From NCBI RefSeq assembly GCF_910592395.1, contig NC_088308.1, positions 12,971,001 through 13,035,000 on the forward strand: a DNA stretch of 64,000 bases. The letters are read 5' to 3'. Shown here in pieces: positions 18,439 to 29,870 of this stretch (the first letter of the stretch is position 1; each line of letters begins with the position of its first letter). The translations under genes were made by a program, and so were the position numbers. This DNA comes from Lineus longissimus (taxonomy: Eukaryota; Nemertea; Pilidiophora; Heteronemertea; Lineidae). Below the pieces are notes generated by a model. That model did not search any database and had not been told where the DNA came from. It worked only from the letters and a program-made list of their open reading frames with translations.

Positions 18439-19830
18439 ATGTATTATCCAATAGCAAATCAACATAAAAGTAAATTCACCTATGACTTCTTTAATTTAGA
18501 AGTAACTGTTAATACTAATAACTTCTTCAGACTACAAGAAACTAAGATAACACCTGGGTTTTTGAGCCTGAAAAATAAGAAAGACTGTTTGCGACTGGAA
18601 AAGAATCCATTATCGTTTTACCAAAACCAATTTAACATGGCTGTTTGGTTTGCTACAACAGGTTGTGGTATTTCAATAGACGATCACTTGAATCACAGTG
18701 ACCCATTGATAAGGTCAATTTACAGGTTTCATGTTTACTATCAAATATTGAAGATCATGAAGAATCTAGAGATACCAATTCCAGGTGAAAGTGATTTTAA
18801 TGAGACAAACAATAACATTAACCGTAGGAAACTAGGAGGGTTATTGAGTGAATTTGGTTTAAAAGACGAGTACGATTTCTCAGTGTTTGAAAATAACGGT
18901 GGTTGGAGGTCATGGAGTGTACCGGATTACAACCCGAACATAACTGATCCCGGATATTACATCAATGATTCTAAAATCAATTTCTTCCTCATGCAAGTTC
19001 ATGAAAATAGAATGCCACCAATGTTCAGTAAAGACTGGGATGCTGGAATGGCTAATTTCAAATATCCAGATACTTTCATTAAGTATCATGTGAAACAACA
19101 CAAGAATGTATTTGATGTAATTACACAAAATGAATGTCAAACCTATCAACAATTCATGATATTTAAAACAAATGGTTTCTCTAATCCTGGAATAGAGAGG
19201 TTGAATGACACAATAAGAACATATGTTTACTGTATTCTGGGTGCTCAGGCGTTGACCAGAACACCAATAATTGGAGTACCGGGTACAGAATTGGATGCTC
19301 AGAAGGAATTTAACAAACTATTAAAGGACTCGATTAATCAACATCCTGATATTCCCACTTCAATTCAAAGATACCAAAAAGCAGTGAGTGACACTCATAC
19401 AAGACTAGATTATGTAATAGCACCAGGATTGTATGTCATAGGATCAAATATGGTACTCTTTATTGGTAAGCTGGATAACTACAATAATAACATTTTAATA
19501 GCACCAAAAAATGCTAAACCCGGTAAGAATGACATTAACCACAAAAAGACCTTACCACCACCACTGATGGAAGGAAATAGTTCTAAGAAAATAAGAGTTA
19601 AGAGTAGTGTTGGTACTGTCAAGACGGACTTCGTCCTGAGAGCAGAGCTCGAGACCAGTCATAAACCAAAGAGTAATGTTGATACACCAAAAACAACTGA
19701 AACCTCAAAGAATACTCCTACTACTACTAAACTTGACACCAAAGTTGAGAAGGTGGATGATACTCATGAAACAATTAAATTCATGCTTTACTCAGTTGTT
19801 GGTACATTGATTGTTTTTATGGTTAGATAA
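18439..19830 (+). CDS. C-terminally anchored protein, 463 aa (copy B)
   Basis: Copy of the gene at 12166-13635 with the same C-terminal anchor and the same two-hairpin element (19624-19652, read TDFVLRAELE). The old upstream ATG (ATAAATGGCC, 18380) is followed by altered sequence that is out of frame. A new ATG in AAATTAAATG is in frame and begins MYYPIANQHK. Copy C has the same arrangement, so the change predates the B/C split. Confidence 0.75.
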   Translation: MYYPIANQHKSKFTYDFFNLEVTVNTNNFFRLQETKITPGFLSLKNKKDCLRLEKNPLSFYQNQFNMAVWFATTGCGISIDDHLNHSDPLIRSIYRFHVYYQILKIMKNLEIPIPGESDFNETNNNINRRKLGGLLSEFGLKDEYDFSVFENNGGWRSWSVPDYNPNITDPGYYINDSKINFFLMQVHENRMPPMFSKDWDAGMANFKYPDTFIKYHVKQHKNVFDVITQNECQTYQQFMIFKTNGFSNPGIERLNDTIRTYVYCILGAQALTRTPIIGVPGTELDAQKEFNKLLKDSINQHPDIPTSIQRYQKAVSDTHTRLDYVIAPGLYVIGSNMVLFIGKLDNYNNNILIAPKNAKPGKNDINHKKTLPPPLMEGNSSKKIRVKSSVGTVKTDFVLRAELETSHKPKSNVDTPKTTETSKNTPTTTKLDTKVEKVDDTHETIKFMLYSVVGTLIVFMVR

Positions 19831-19840
19831 ATAAGTAATT

Positions 19841-21385
19841 ATGGCTGAAGGAAGAGAACTTTATGAAATGAGTGATTACGATCCTGATGAATACAAACCT
19901 GAGGATTATTCTGATATATTTGGTATTAATCCAAAGCCTCGAGATGATGGCACAACATACAACACAGGAGGTGAAAATCTTACTGATGAAACTTCATTCA
20001 GTACTCCTCCAGAAAGGCCAGGCACAACATACAACACATGAGGTGAAAATCTTACTGATGAAACTTCATTCAGTACTCCTCCAGAAAGAGCAAGAGGTAT
20101 TGTCCCTGAATTGATGGAAAAGGAGTTTAATTACGATAAAATAGAGGATAAACTTGATACAGCATTGGGAGGATCAAACTGGAAGTATGACAAGAAAAAA
20201 TTGAGTAATCTTGCACAACAAATTGTTTACAAAGGTAACAAACTTTATTTACATTGGAAATCAAATTCTGAATTTGATTTGATAACGGATAAACTAGAAA
20301 ACAAAAATTTATTTAGCACGGAATATACTAATAATAATGGAGAAAAGATAAAGTTAATTCCTTTAACTAAGGATAATGGAAGCTTCTATGCTGAAAACAC
20401 TTTAAAGACTAAGTTTGGTACTAGATTTGCTAACATGATTAGATGTATGATTGCACCTGACCCACCAGTAAGGGAACCTAAATCTGCATCCACTCAAACA
20501 GATATATTAATTAATGAGGTATACAGTTCAAACCAACCAATAGATCAACTGATAGATGCTACTGATGATGAACTTAAAACACTGGGTTTTACTGAATATG
20601 CCTTGAGAGAACTTAGAGGGTTAAAACAGGCTGGTGATGAACTAGCTGCAGTAAAGATGGATATGGACATGCAAATAGAGGAATTAAAAGATCAGCTTCA
20701 TAATTTAACAAGAGACTATGTAAAGTCTGTAGAAGAAGATACTAAAGATAAAGGAGAGTTGAAAAAGCAAATAGATGAACTAAATGACAAATTGTATGAG
20801 GAACAGTCAAAGGTATGGAGGTTAGACAATGACAGGGAGTCACAAACTAGAAGAATTAAACGTTTAATTGTTGATGTTCTAAAGAAACCAGATTCAACTA
20901 TTCCTCTGAAGGACAGAATAAAGTTACTTTTTAAGACGTATGGTGTAACTATTAGCGCCATAATAACAGCTGTTGTAATGACATTTACAACTCTAGGTCT
21001 TAGTATCAGTAGTGCTTTAAGTGGTGCCACTAAATCTGTAAAACCAACTCCAGGACCAGACCCAACTCCAGGACCAGAACCAACTCCTGGACCTACACCA
21101 GAACCTGGACCAAAACCATCAATACCAGATAAAGTAAAAGAAGGTCTTAAGAAGTTTGCTGAATGGCTAAAAGAACTAGCAAAGAGATAAGCTGCGGCTT
21201 TACCGGGAATAATAGGGTCTTTAGTTTCATTTCTCCTGAAAACAATTGGTGCAGTTGTTGGCTTTCTAGCTGAACATCTGATCATAGCAGTTATGATTAT
21301 TGTGAGCTCCATAATCTATGGTTTAATAGAGGGTGTTAAAGCCTTAAAATCACGTAAAGCCTTAAAATCACGTAAAAGGTCTTAG
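19841..21385 (+). pseudogene. Coiled-coil Pro-Gly-Pro membrane protein, broken (copy B)
   Basis: Same frame throughout but with TGA at 20039-20041 (in the duplicated YNTGGENL repeat) and TAA at 21188-21190 just before the C-terminal membrane region. The end is extended relative to copy A by a repeated Lys-Ser-Arg-Lys tail ending at the TAG at 21383. Confidence 0.85.
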
Positions 21386-21522
21386 GTGACCTTCTATCAA
21401 AACAATGTTTAAAAAATAATTATTATGTAAATAGAAGTGAATAGGATGATTTCATTAAAAGACTATTTTAGTAAATGTAGCAATGAAAATCTTACTGGAT
21501 TCCTTCGTCCTAGGGTTATGGA

Positions 21523-21634
21523 TCGAGCTTTGCTCTCAGGACTGCGTCCGACTGGAAATTCTACATTCAATAAAAAAGATGACAGTGGAGAAGATGATAA
21601 GCCTACTCGAGCTATGCTCTCAAGACGAAGTCTG
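21523..21634 (+). repeat. Two elements, zinc-ribbon protein N-terminal part (copy B)
   Basis: 21523-21551 (loop TGC) and 21606-21634 (stem AGAC/GTCT). The latter is a single unit where copy A has two and copy C none. Confidence 0.88.
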
Positions 21635-22560
21635 ACTGAGACAGGCAAAGATGAAAACAACTTTCTTGTGCACAGCTCTGCTGTTAATACCAAAGGTATG
21701 CCAAAAATGAAAGAGTATGACACCAGTACCATCGCCAAAGCGGAATTATGTAGAAATTGTAAAAGGTGGACCCTTTTTGAGTATCAAAAAAACTTGAATT
21801 CAGCAAGGTACGCAGCTAAAACTGTCAGGTATCAATTCTGCACCAATTGCAATTCGACTACTTACGACGATGATTTTAAAACTCTTGAGATCAATATTGA
21901 CAACAAGACACGTTACTTTGACAGTATTCTAAGGAAACTTGGATGAAGTCAGCTGTCCGAATCGGCAGTTAAGTATTTAAAGGACTTTGTGGAAGGGTAT
22001 TTACAGTGCTACTTTTCAAGTCACAGAAAATGTCTTAGTAAGCAGAGATATGAAAGTACAGTCCACTTAGCTTTAAAAATGGGTATTAACACTCTCCCCT
22101 CTAAGTTATGTAACCAAGGGTTACATGGTGAAGCCATGCTTTTTAAATTTCACTGTGGGGAATATGACTGGTTTCTTGCCATTGAATTTATCAACAGGGT
22201 TATTGGTAAACCCCAATTAACCGATGAGAATATCACTGACCTTAGACTAGTGTACTATGCTTTCCTTAGATTTCTGCATTACTGTGGTGTCAAGGTCACA
22301 ATTAACTACAGGGTATTTTTACACCAAGCCTTTAAAACGATGAAAATTGATTATGTAATATTTAGACCTTTTTTAACCAACAAGGAGCGAGTTAATGATT
22401 TGGAGAGATTATGGTATGATTTCACTCAAAGTATTTTCTTCCAAAATTACAAATTTGAGAAGGTATATGACCAGGATATTGACAAGCAGTTTGACGTTTT
22501 ATTGAGTGCTAGTGCAGGTCGAAACATTAACTGCATCAGTAGTATTAAGTTTACACCAGC

Positions 22561-22620
22561 CGGACTTCGTCCTGAGAGCATAGCTCGAGTCGGACTTCGT
22601 CCTGAGAGCATAGCTCGAGC
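22561..22620 (+). repeat. Two tandem elements, zinc-ribbon protein tail (copy B)
   Basis: Encode GLRPESIAR(V/A) twice. Confidence 0.9.
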
Positions 22621-22690
22621 TAGTGTTAAGATGCAATAAAGTTGTGAAAACAGCATTTTGCACTTAACAGTCATTTTTCCATAATTTTAA

Positions 22691-23536
22691 ATGAATAATC
22701 AGCAAATGAATAGTCAGACATCATCTGTAATTGAACAACAAATGAAACATATTGGTGTTATGAGTCCTGAGAGCTTAGCTCGAGTTGGGGCTTCTAACCA
22801 ACAGAACACTGGTAGTTACCAACATAACAGAACTAACTTTCAACAGAACTGCTCTACAAATCAACAAGTTTCAAACAAGCAGTTGAATAGTTCAAATTTA
22901 GTTAATCCTAGTCAGGGAATAGTTAATCCCAGTCAGGGAATAGTCAATTCTAGTTACCAACTAGGATCAACTCGAGCTACGCTCTCAGGACAAAGTCCGA
23001 CTAGCAATCAACAAAATTTGAACTATTTGACTGATAGTGGCCTTAAAGCCAAACAAGACTTTCTAGTTGCAACTGGTAAAAGCAAGGATTTCCTTAATAA
23101 ACAAATAACTTTTAATGACTTAGATAATATGACTGAAAAAGAAATCTTAAAACACCATAGAATGTATGAAACAAATATGGCTGCCAGACTTAATGATTCT
23201 TTGGGTAAGACAGTACTTAAAGCTTACACTAAATTATCAAGGTGGTTATTACCAATAGATGATGAAGATGATCTTTACCATGATCTTAGAAATGATTATT
23301 TGATAACTAACGAGTTGGATAAATGGCTTGGATGGTTGAGTTTGAGAATGGGTGCACTAACTGCACTTGCTTCAACAACACTTATTACTTTAGGTCATTG
23401 TCATGAGGAATCATCTATGAATACATCGAGTATGACTGCATCAAATATGAATACACCAAATATGACTGTCTCTGAATGTGACAAACCAATAGATGAAAGT
23501 CTAGATATCACAGGTAGTGATGATAAAGAAGACTAA
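22691..23536 (+). CDS. Gln/Asn-rich protein, 281 aa (copy B)
   Basis: Homologue of 8440-9291. It differs by a duplicated VNPSQGI segment and a shorter Gln-rich linker, as expected for repeat slippage. Starts at TTTTAAATG. One full (22972-23000) and one half element (22764-22785) are in frame. Confidence 0.7.
   Translation: MNNQQMNSQTSSVIEQQMKHIGVMSPESLARVGASNQQNTGSYQHNRTNFQQNCSTNQQVSNKQLNSSNLVNPSQGIVNPSQGIVNSSYQLGSTRATLSGQSPTSNQQNLNYLTDSGLKAKQDFLVATGKSKDFLNKQITFNDLDNMTEKEILKHHRMYETNMAARLNDSLGKTVLKAYTKLSRWLLPIDDEDDLYHDLRNDYLITNELDKWLGWLSLRMGALTALASTTLITLGHCHEESSMNTSSMTASNMNTPNMTVSECDKPIDESLDITGSDDKED
22972..23000 (+). repeat. Two-hairpin element (copy B, Gln-rich protein)
   Basis: Read TRATLSGQSPT. 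A half element also lies at 22764-22785. Confidence 0.85.
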
Positions 23537-23585
23537 ATTAACCTGGTTATGAGAACATAGTTCGAATTAAATTCGGCCAAGATAA

Positions 23586-24053
23586 ATGGAACTTGAAACT
23601 GTAACTGATACTACTCGAGCTATGCTCTCAGGACAAAGTCCGACTAAAGTTTCAGTGTCTAAGAAACCTCGATCAGAGAAACAATTAGCATGGTCTAGAG
23701 AACTGGGTAGAAGATCTAAGGAATCTAAGAGGATAAAAAAGGATAAGACGACATTTAAAGTACAGGACTCTGTCCCAAAAAACAGAGTTGTGGAAAAGGA
23801 GGAAGAAGAAGTAGAGGAAGAAGAACCACAATCTCAGAATACTGATGTATCACTGCGTGAATCTAGTAGTAATACCTATGTCTATGTACTAGGTTTAGGT
23901 GCCGTTATTTTAGCAGCATTTATTATGTTTAAGAAACTTCCTAAAAAAGTAAGTAAAGAGCAGCGATCAGGCTTGAATCGAGCTATGCTCTCAGGACAAA
24001 GTCCGAATGAAGCAGTCATGAAGGGTCAATTAGCCCTCTTGTTAAACCTGTAG
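23586..24053 (+). CDS. Single-pass membrane protein, C-terminus frameshifted (copy B)
   Basis: Homologue of 7884-8390. A one-base deletion near 24026 replaces the last ~19 residues with GQLALLLNL. The membrane segment and both in-frame elements (23614-23642, 23978-24005) are intact, so the product may still work. Confidence 0.65.
   Translation: MELETVTDTTRAMLSGQSPTKVSVSKKPRSEKQLAWSRELGRRSKESKRIKKDKTTFKVQDSVPKNRVVEKEEEEVEEEEPQSQNTDVSLRESSSNTYVYVLGLGAVILAAFIMFKKLPKKVSKEQRSGLNRAMLSGQSPNEAVMKGQLALLLNL
23614..24005 (+). repeat. Two elements in the single-pass membrane protein (copy B)
   Basis: Units at 23614-23642 (TRAMLSGQSPT) and 23978-24005 (NRAMLSGQSPN), separated by unique coding sequence. 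Confidence 0.85.
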
Positions 24054-24104
24054 TTAAAGAGAAGAAATGTACTATTCCTTTAATGGAATGATCTCATCAG
24101 GTGG

Positions 24105-24232
24105 TCAGACTTCGTCCTGAGAGCAGAGCTCGAGTCCGAGGTGCTTGTCTTCACCACAAGAGTTTAACTCTATTCGGACTTTGTCCTGAGAGTTTAACTC
24201 TATTCGGACTTCGTCCTGAGAGCATAGCTCGA
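24105..24232. repeat. Element cluster at penton-like gene tail (copy B)
   Basis: Units at 24105-24133, 24174-24202 (first stem GAGT/ACTC) and 24204-24232, plus a lone GAGT-TTA-ACTC hairpin at ~24160. Confidence 0.85.
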
Positions 24233-25166
24233 TTCTTAACTCTAAAGAAACCTCTGTTCCTCTGAAATTAACTAGCTTACCATTCTCATCAGTGATTTCG
24301 AATTTTATGTGATTAGTACACTTATTTATCGTTTTCTTACAATTCGGTTCGTATCGCTGCATTTTTATTTGGTCACCATCTTCTACAGGTATGATGCAGA
24401 AAATGTTAGATGGTTTATTGTTGTAGAGGGTCTTAGCTTTGTCAACCAAATTAGCTTGCAGGAATAGATATTTCCTGTAAAAGTTGAGTGGTCTTGTGGA
24501 GTAGTATTTTCCTTTCTTTGTGAATTTAGTTTGCTTAAAGCCAAACCACTCATTCACCACTGTGAGCTGTTTTTTTATCACCTCTCTTATGGTTTTTCTT
24601 ATTTGAAAACCTTCTGTGTTTCTCTCAATCTTGATTTTTTCATTTTTATCTAACTTGTATACTTTCAGAGGGTACTCTTTATCCTCTGTAAGTTCAATTA
24701 TTATGTAATTATTGTTATCACAGTAAATTTTCACATGGCTTATTCCAATTTCTTTTATGTATTTTTGCCATACCTCACAAAACTCACTTAAACTAAAATG
24801 TCGAGAGTATGGAAATGTGTATTGAGTAATGGTGTCTTTAGTTGTGGTAGATTCATTTTCCAAATACCGTTCGCAAACTTTCATGACTTCCTTTTCAAGT
24901 GTATCTGTTTCAAGTCCAGGAGCAAATAATGTCCTAAATTCATCCATACACCATAATTGTTTATCTAAGGGCTCATTTGTTGTAATTCTGGTTATTTCGA
25001 CTAGAAATGAGAAAATCCTGACTCCCTCTGGTAGAAAATCACCTGTCCACCATGAATTGTAAAAGGTTATCGATTTCAAAGTAATGGATTTTATGTCTAA
25101 TTGGTATGTTAAGTAGTACTCAAATTTGGCTTCATTACATTCTTGTTCATTGATTATGAAGTCCAT
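24105..25166 (-). CDS. Second penton-like protein, 353 aa (copy B)
   Basis: Homologue of 6881-7903. The C-terminal tail differs: it reads through three elements or part-elements (24105-24232), and its stop codon is a TGA inside the last one, where the canonical element has CGA. The core motifs (FYNSWW, NFYRKY, ITDENGKLVNF) are unchanged. Confidence 0.72.
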   Translation of the reverse strand: MDFIINEQECNEAKFEYYLTYQLDIKSITLKSITFYNSWWTGDFLPEGVRIFSFLVEITRITTNEPLDKQLWCMDEFRTLFAPGLETDTLEKEVMKVCERYLENESTTTKDTITQYTFPYSRHFSLSEFCEVWQKYIKEIGISHVKIYCDNNNYIIIELTEDKEYPLKVYKLDKNEKIKIERNTEGFQIRKTIREVIKKQLTVVNEWFGFKQTKFTKKGKYYSTRPLNFYRKYLFLQANLVDKAKTLYNNKPSNIFCIIPVEDGDQIKMQRYEPNCKKTINKCTNHIKFEITDENGKLVNFRGTEVSLELRIELCSQDEVRIELNSQDKVRIELNSCGEDKHLGLELCSQDEV

Positions 25167-25222
25167 TTCTATTTAATTCAAGAGATTTATTGAATTTAAT
25201 AAATTTTAATCTAATAAATAGA
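25167..25222. promoter_or_regulatory. Divergent start region, polB / penton-like gene (copy B)
   Basis: 56-bp spacer with TTTAATTCAAGAG and AATAAATAGA motifs as in copies A and C. It has no ATG upstream of 25223, which fixes the polB start. Confidence 0.5.
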
Positions 25223-25660
25223 ATGACTGATAAGAATCAGAAAATACTTTGCACTACATGTGACAAGTACATATCCTACAATAATATGGCTATTCACAGG
25301 AGAACCAAAGGTCACTTAAGTAAATTAAATCCGGATTATGTCCCTATTGCTCAACCCCGAGCCCCATCACTGATCCCTAAAACTATGGATAAGAAACTTG
25401 CATTTGAGGAAAATGAGCTAGATGGCATAAAGAAAGTGAGTGGAATAGAAATAGTAAAACAATTTGGAAAGCCTGTAGTCACCATTAGTTTGAAGATTGA
25501 CAGAGAAGCTAAACAAGTGTATGAATACAGAGATAAATTAGAGGAGGTATTATTTCAACTCAATGATTACCATCACAAAATTAGCATATCAGTATTTGCT
25601 CAGTTTGATCGACCTTTGGTCGAAGAGCAGAGCATTGATCGTCAGGGTGAAAGTGTAACC

Positions 25661-25718
25661 CGGACTACGTATAGAGAGCATAGCTCGACTAGGACAAAGT
25701 CCCGAGAACAAAGTTCGA
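25661..25718 (+). repeat. Two tandem elements in polB, stop-prone frame (copy B)
   Basis: Read TRTTYREHSS and TRTKSREQSS; the TGA position is AGA and CGA. Confidence 0.87.
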
Positions 25719-26021
25719 CACACCCCATTCAGTCCCAAATGGAAAGCATAATTTCAAGGAACCAGGCAATTTATGCCATAACCAACCAGTTAAACTACAT
25801 TAAGACACAGATTGAGGAAAGGTACTTTCAAGGTTCTGGACTTACTTTAAATAAAATAGAGTCTTGTAACATGACCATCTGTTCTTACAAGAGGTGTAAA
25901 GGTGGTCATTACACTAAATTACCATTTAAAACAAAAGCAGTAATAAATGTGGAATCAAATGACAATAAATGTTTTCTCTGGTCTTTATTGGCCGCTAAAG
26001 ATCTGAAAGAAAATCCAGAGA

Positions 26022-26111
26022 CGGACTTTGTCCTGAGAGCAGAGCTCGAGAGTACATTCAATATCACTACTGATATGCTAGAAATGACTTCGTCACGAGA
26101 ACAGAGTTCGA
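26022..26111 (+). repeat. Two elements in polB N-terminal region (copy B)
   Basis: 26022-26050 (TDFVLRAELE) and 26084-26111 (TSSREQSSK, TGA replaced by CGA). Confidence 0.85.
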
Positions 26112-27762
26112 AAACTACTGATATCAAAATCAAATCATTTCCTGTATGTATTCAAAAGGATATTCCTAAGATAGAGAGTGATAATAATCTCAAAATTAAT
26201 GTGTTTAAATTGCAGAATGAATCGGCTAAGAGCACCTGTGAGGCAAAACTAGAACCTCTCTACCTGTCCAAGAATTATGATGATGATGATGTCATCGATC
26301 TGCTGTATTTCAAGGACCATTTCATGTACATAAGAGACATCAATCTTTTCTTCAGGACACTAGCTCATAGAGTGTATCTTTGCAGGAGATGCATGAATTA
26401 CTTTTACAGGAAGTCAACACTAGATAAGCATAAAAAGAAATGTGGAGAACACGATTACTGTAAGATTACTTTGCCTCCACCTAACAGTAAATGGTCACAA
26501 ATTAAATTTGAAAAACACTCATTCAAAAATAGAGTTCCGTTTGTGATCTATGCTGATTTCGAAGCGATAAGCACAACAGTCAATGATAACACAACTCAGA
26601 CAGATACCACTGTTTCCACTAAAAAAACTTTTTAAACAAAATGCATCAGCTGTTGGTGTTTATGTTCACTCAGACTACACACACCTTTACAGTAGCCAGT
26701 ATGTGTCTCACAGGGGTGCTGATGTTGTAGATGTGTTCTGTAATTGGTTAATCAGGATGGAAGAACAATTCTCTAATTTATTGAACTGTAACTTTCCTCT
26801 AACAATGACAGATGAAGACTGGCATAAATATAAATTAGAAACACATTGTTACTATTGTAATCAACCTTTGGGATATGACAAGGTCAAGGATCATGATCAC
26901 TACTGTGGTAGATATCGAGGTGCTGCTCACAACTCGTGTAATTTGAATGAAAAGAAAGCTATGTTTGTTCCAGTGTTTTTTCACAATCTCAGTAATTACG
27001 ATTCTCACTTATTTATTAAAGAATTAATGACTAAGCTACCGAAGTACAAGAAACTGAAAATACTTGCCAAAACATCGGAGGAATACATTTCATTTCAGTT
27101 CGGTTGTTTCAGGTTTTTGGACTCGTACAGATTCCTGCAGTCCAGTTTAGACAACATAACCAAATCAATGTTGGATGATGATTTTAAAATTACCAGACAG
27201 CTGTTCCCAAATACCACTGACTTTAAGCTATTGAGGAAGAAGGGTTCAGTACCTTACTCTTTTTACACATCACATGAAAGCTACAATGTTATAAGTAAAG
27301 TCTATGTTTTTTGACGAATTGAAAAATGAAATGGCACCTGATTCTGCCTATGATGAAGCTAAGGTAATATGGGATCATTTCAAGATCAGGAATCACGGTG
27401 AGTTCATTGACCTCTACCTCAAAACTGATGTGATCCTTTTAGCTGATTTATTTGAGAAATTCAGGGATGTCAATTTGAACTACTTTCAGATAGATCCATG
27501 TCACTGTTACTCGGCACCAGGCCTAACCTGGCAAGCTGGTTTGAAATACACAGGAATAAACCTAGAACTACTGACTGATACCAACATATTACTTACTTTT
27601 GAAAAGGCAATAAGAGGTGGAATATCGGGTGTTATGGGCACAAGGTGTGTCAAGGCAGATGAACACCACAAACTACTCTACATAGACGCAAATAATCTCT
27701 ATGGCTGGTCTATGATGGAACCTCAACCCTATGGTAGTTTTGAAATGATAGATATTGATCCA

Positions 27763-27822
27763 CTCGAGCTTTGCTCTCAGGACAAAGTCCGACTAGGACA
27801 AAGTCCAGAGAGCAAAGCTCGA
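27763..27822 (+). repeat. Forward plus reverse element after polB motif A (copy B)
   Basis: Read LELCSQDKVR and LGQSPESKAR. Copy C has the first only; copy A has none. Confidence 0.9.
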
Positions 27823-28718
27823 CTTAACATGAATGTTATTAGTAAAGAGCAGATTATGGCAATTCCAAGTGATAGTAGGTAGGGTATTTCTTAGAGGTGG
27901 ATTTGGAGTATCCAGGAAATATTAAATTTAAGTCAAGGAACTTTCCATTCTGTCCTGAATCTCTCTTTATTGAAGATGATGAATTAAGTCCTTACCAGAG
28001 GGAGTAACTGGGTGATGATAAAAGATCAAATGTAGAGAAACTAATACTAACACAAAAGGATAAAACTAATTACATAGTGCATTACAGAATGCTACAGTTT
28101 TACCTCAAGCACGGAATGGTACTTAAGAGGGTTCATTCAGTGATAAGCTTTAAACAATCAAAGTGGTTAGCACCATACATTGATTTTAACACTAAAAGAC
28201 GTATGGATTCTAAGACTGATTTTGAGAAAGTCTATTTTAAGCTCATGAATAATGCGTTCTACGGAAAGACTTGTGAGAATGTAAGGAACAGGGTTGAAAT
28301 TGAATTGGTATCGGACGGGGAGAGAGCCAGGAATGTAATGGCCAATCCCAGGTTTTCATCGATATGCGTATTTGACGAACATAATGCTGCTATTAGCATG
28401 AGGAAAACATCAATGAAATTCAACAAACCAATCTACATAGGAGCTTCAGTACTTGAATTGTCTAAATTATTAATGTATGAATTCTATCATGAAGTTCTTC
28501 AACCGTACTTTGGTGAGAAAAATATTGAACTACTGTATCTAGATACAGATTCCTTTGTACTTAACATTAATACTGATGACTTAACTAAAGACTTAAAGGA
28601 GTTGAGACACTATTTTGATTTCAGTAATTATCCAAAAGATCATCCACTCTATGATACCAGTAAAAAGAAGGTACCAGGCTACTTTAAGGATGAGCTAGGA
28701 GGATTGCAAAATCTTTAT

Positions 28719-28924
28719 TCGGACTTTGTCCTGAGAGCATAGCTCGATTAAACTAATGAATATGGTGGTGCTGATGGTAGTGCTACTTGGTGAAATTCAT
28801 CCCTAACACCAAAGTAATGATAATAGTGATAGTGATAAACCACATTAGGATTAGGACTATTTAGTCGAACTTTGTTCTCGGGACCTTGTCCTAGTACGAC
28901 TTCGTCTTGAGAGCATAGCTCGAG
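28719..28924. repeat. Elements at polB end and in -1 extension (copy B)
   Basis: 28719-28747 closes the truncated polB frame; 28865-28892 and 28896-28924 are read in the -1 extension. Confidence 0.83.
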
Positions 28925-29595
28925 TCCTGTTTGATTTACTGAACTTTTAGTTTTTCTAGCATCTCTATCTGAGCTATCTTTTTTCCTTCTTCTAAAAAAG
29001 TCTTCTTTAAAGACTCTACATCGACAGCTGAACTTGCCTCCCTTTGTTTTTTCCTAATGGCATTTTTCATCGAAATGTATTTCTCCTTCTCCTTGAGAAT
29101 CAAAGTAAACTCATCTGTAGATATGTGAGAATCGGTTAAGGCTTTACTAACCAAATCATTGATTGTGTTCAGTTTTGAAATTGCCAACATTCTGATATTC
29201 TCATGTTTTTCAATTTTCCTTAGAATATTCTTTTTCTCCCAGCCTAAGGCTGATGAAATAATGGCACTACCTATTGTTACGCCACCCAAAGCTAAGCCTA
29301 TCGGTGCCGTGATGACACCAGCTAGAGCGGAAACACCAACAGATCCGGCTGCTACGCTAGTTAAATTAAGGAAATGGCTAATGCCAGTAATTACGCTAAA
29401 TGCTTTTTTGTACTTTGAAAATATCTTTCTTCTAAATTCAATCTCGCTTTCTAAGAAACTCTTAACATCACATATTTGTTGTAGTCTGAAAGCCTGAGGG
29501 TTACTTTCTGTATGCTTTTCAGACCTTTCATAGTTTAATTGACTTTCAGAGTTTAAATTACTTAAATCTGGATAAACCTTTTTGTCTCCATCCAT
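28748..29595 (-). CDS. 219-aa membrane protein plus -1 frame extension (copy B)
   Basis: Frame 0 is 28936-29595. The slippery run here is A-AAA-AAG (28978-28984 on the minus strand), with flanking codons different from copies A and C, yet the -1 frame is still open. It runs to a TAA at 28748-28750 and again ends with PSAPPYS. Two elements lie in the extension (28865-28924) in frames that keep it open. Confidence 0.65.
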
Positions 29596-29599
29596 TTAA

Positions 29600-29851
29600 T
29601 TAGTGGGAATAACTAGAATCAGTTGTTCTGTCATTTCTAGTGTTTAGTGTTGATCTTGCAGACACTACAGGTTTTTGAAGTACATTAAATTTTAAAGGTT
29701 TTTCTGACCCAGCAGGCCCAGCAGGTTTTAAAGGTTTTTCGGGACCAGGCTCCAACTTTGACTCTACTTCTGCCTCTAATTCTCTATGAAATCGTTCTAA
29801 TCTTTCTTTCCAATTACGTGGTCGTTTTGTGTAACCCCAAGTTCTATTCAT
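29600..29851 (-). CDS. 83-aa basic Pro-rich protein (copy B)
   Basis: Homologue of 1762-2013 with a few substitutions (for example T to K in the KPLKFNV segment) and the same TAATTAAATG-type start. Confidence 0.7.
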   Translation of the reverse strand: MNRTWGYTKRPRNWKERLERFHRELEAEVESKLEPGPEKPLKPAGPAGSEKPLKFNVLQKPVVSARSTLNTRNDRTTDSSYSH

Positions 29852-29870
29852 TTAATTAAGTAAAATAAAA

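Larger units (their letters stand above)
21446..22639 (+). pseudogene. Zinc-ribbon protein, broken (copy B)
   Basis: The ATG used in copies A and C is GTG here (21437); the first ATG is 21446. A TGG-to-TGA change at 21944-21946 splits the gene in the same frame. The Cys pairs (CRNC, CTNC) are kept. It has one element where copy A has two and copy C none (21606-21634), and two C-terminal units (22561-22620). Confidence 0.85.
25223..28742 (+). pseudogene. POLB: DNA polymerase B, heavily decayed (copy B)
   Basis: Starts at ATG 25223. Breaks: a base gained in the A run at ~26625, a small deletion at ~27290, a frameshift at ~27880, a TAA at ~28007, and loss of the whole C-terminal end from ~28705, where the frame runs into a two-hairpin element. 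Palm motifs DANNLYG, NNAFYGK and YLDTDS are still readable. Two elements sit at the palm site (27763-27822) where copy A has none and copy C one. Confidence 0.9.
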
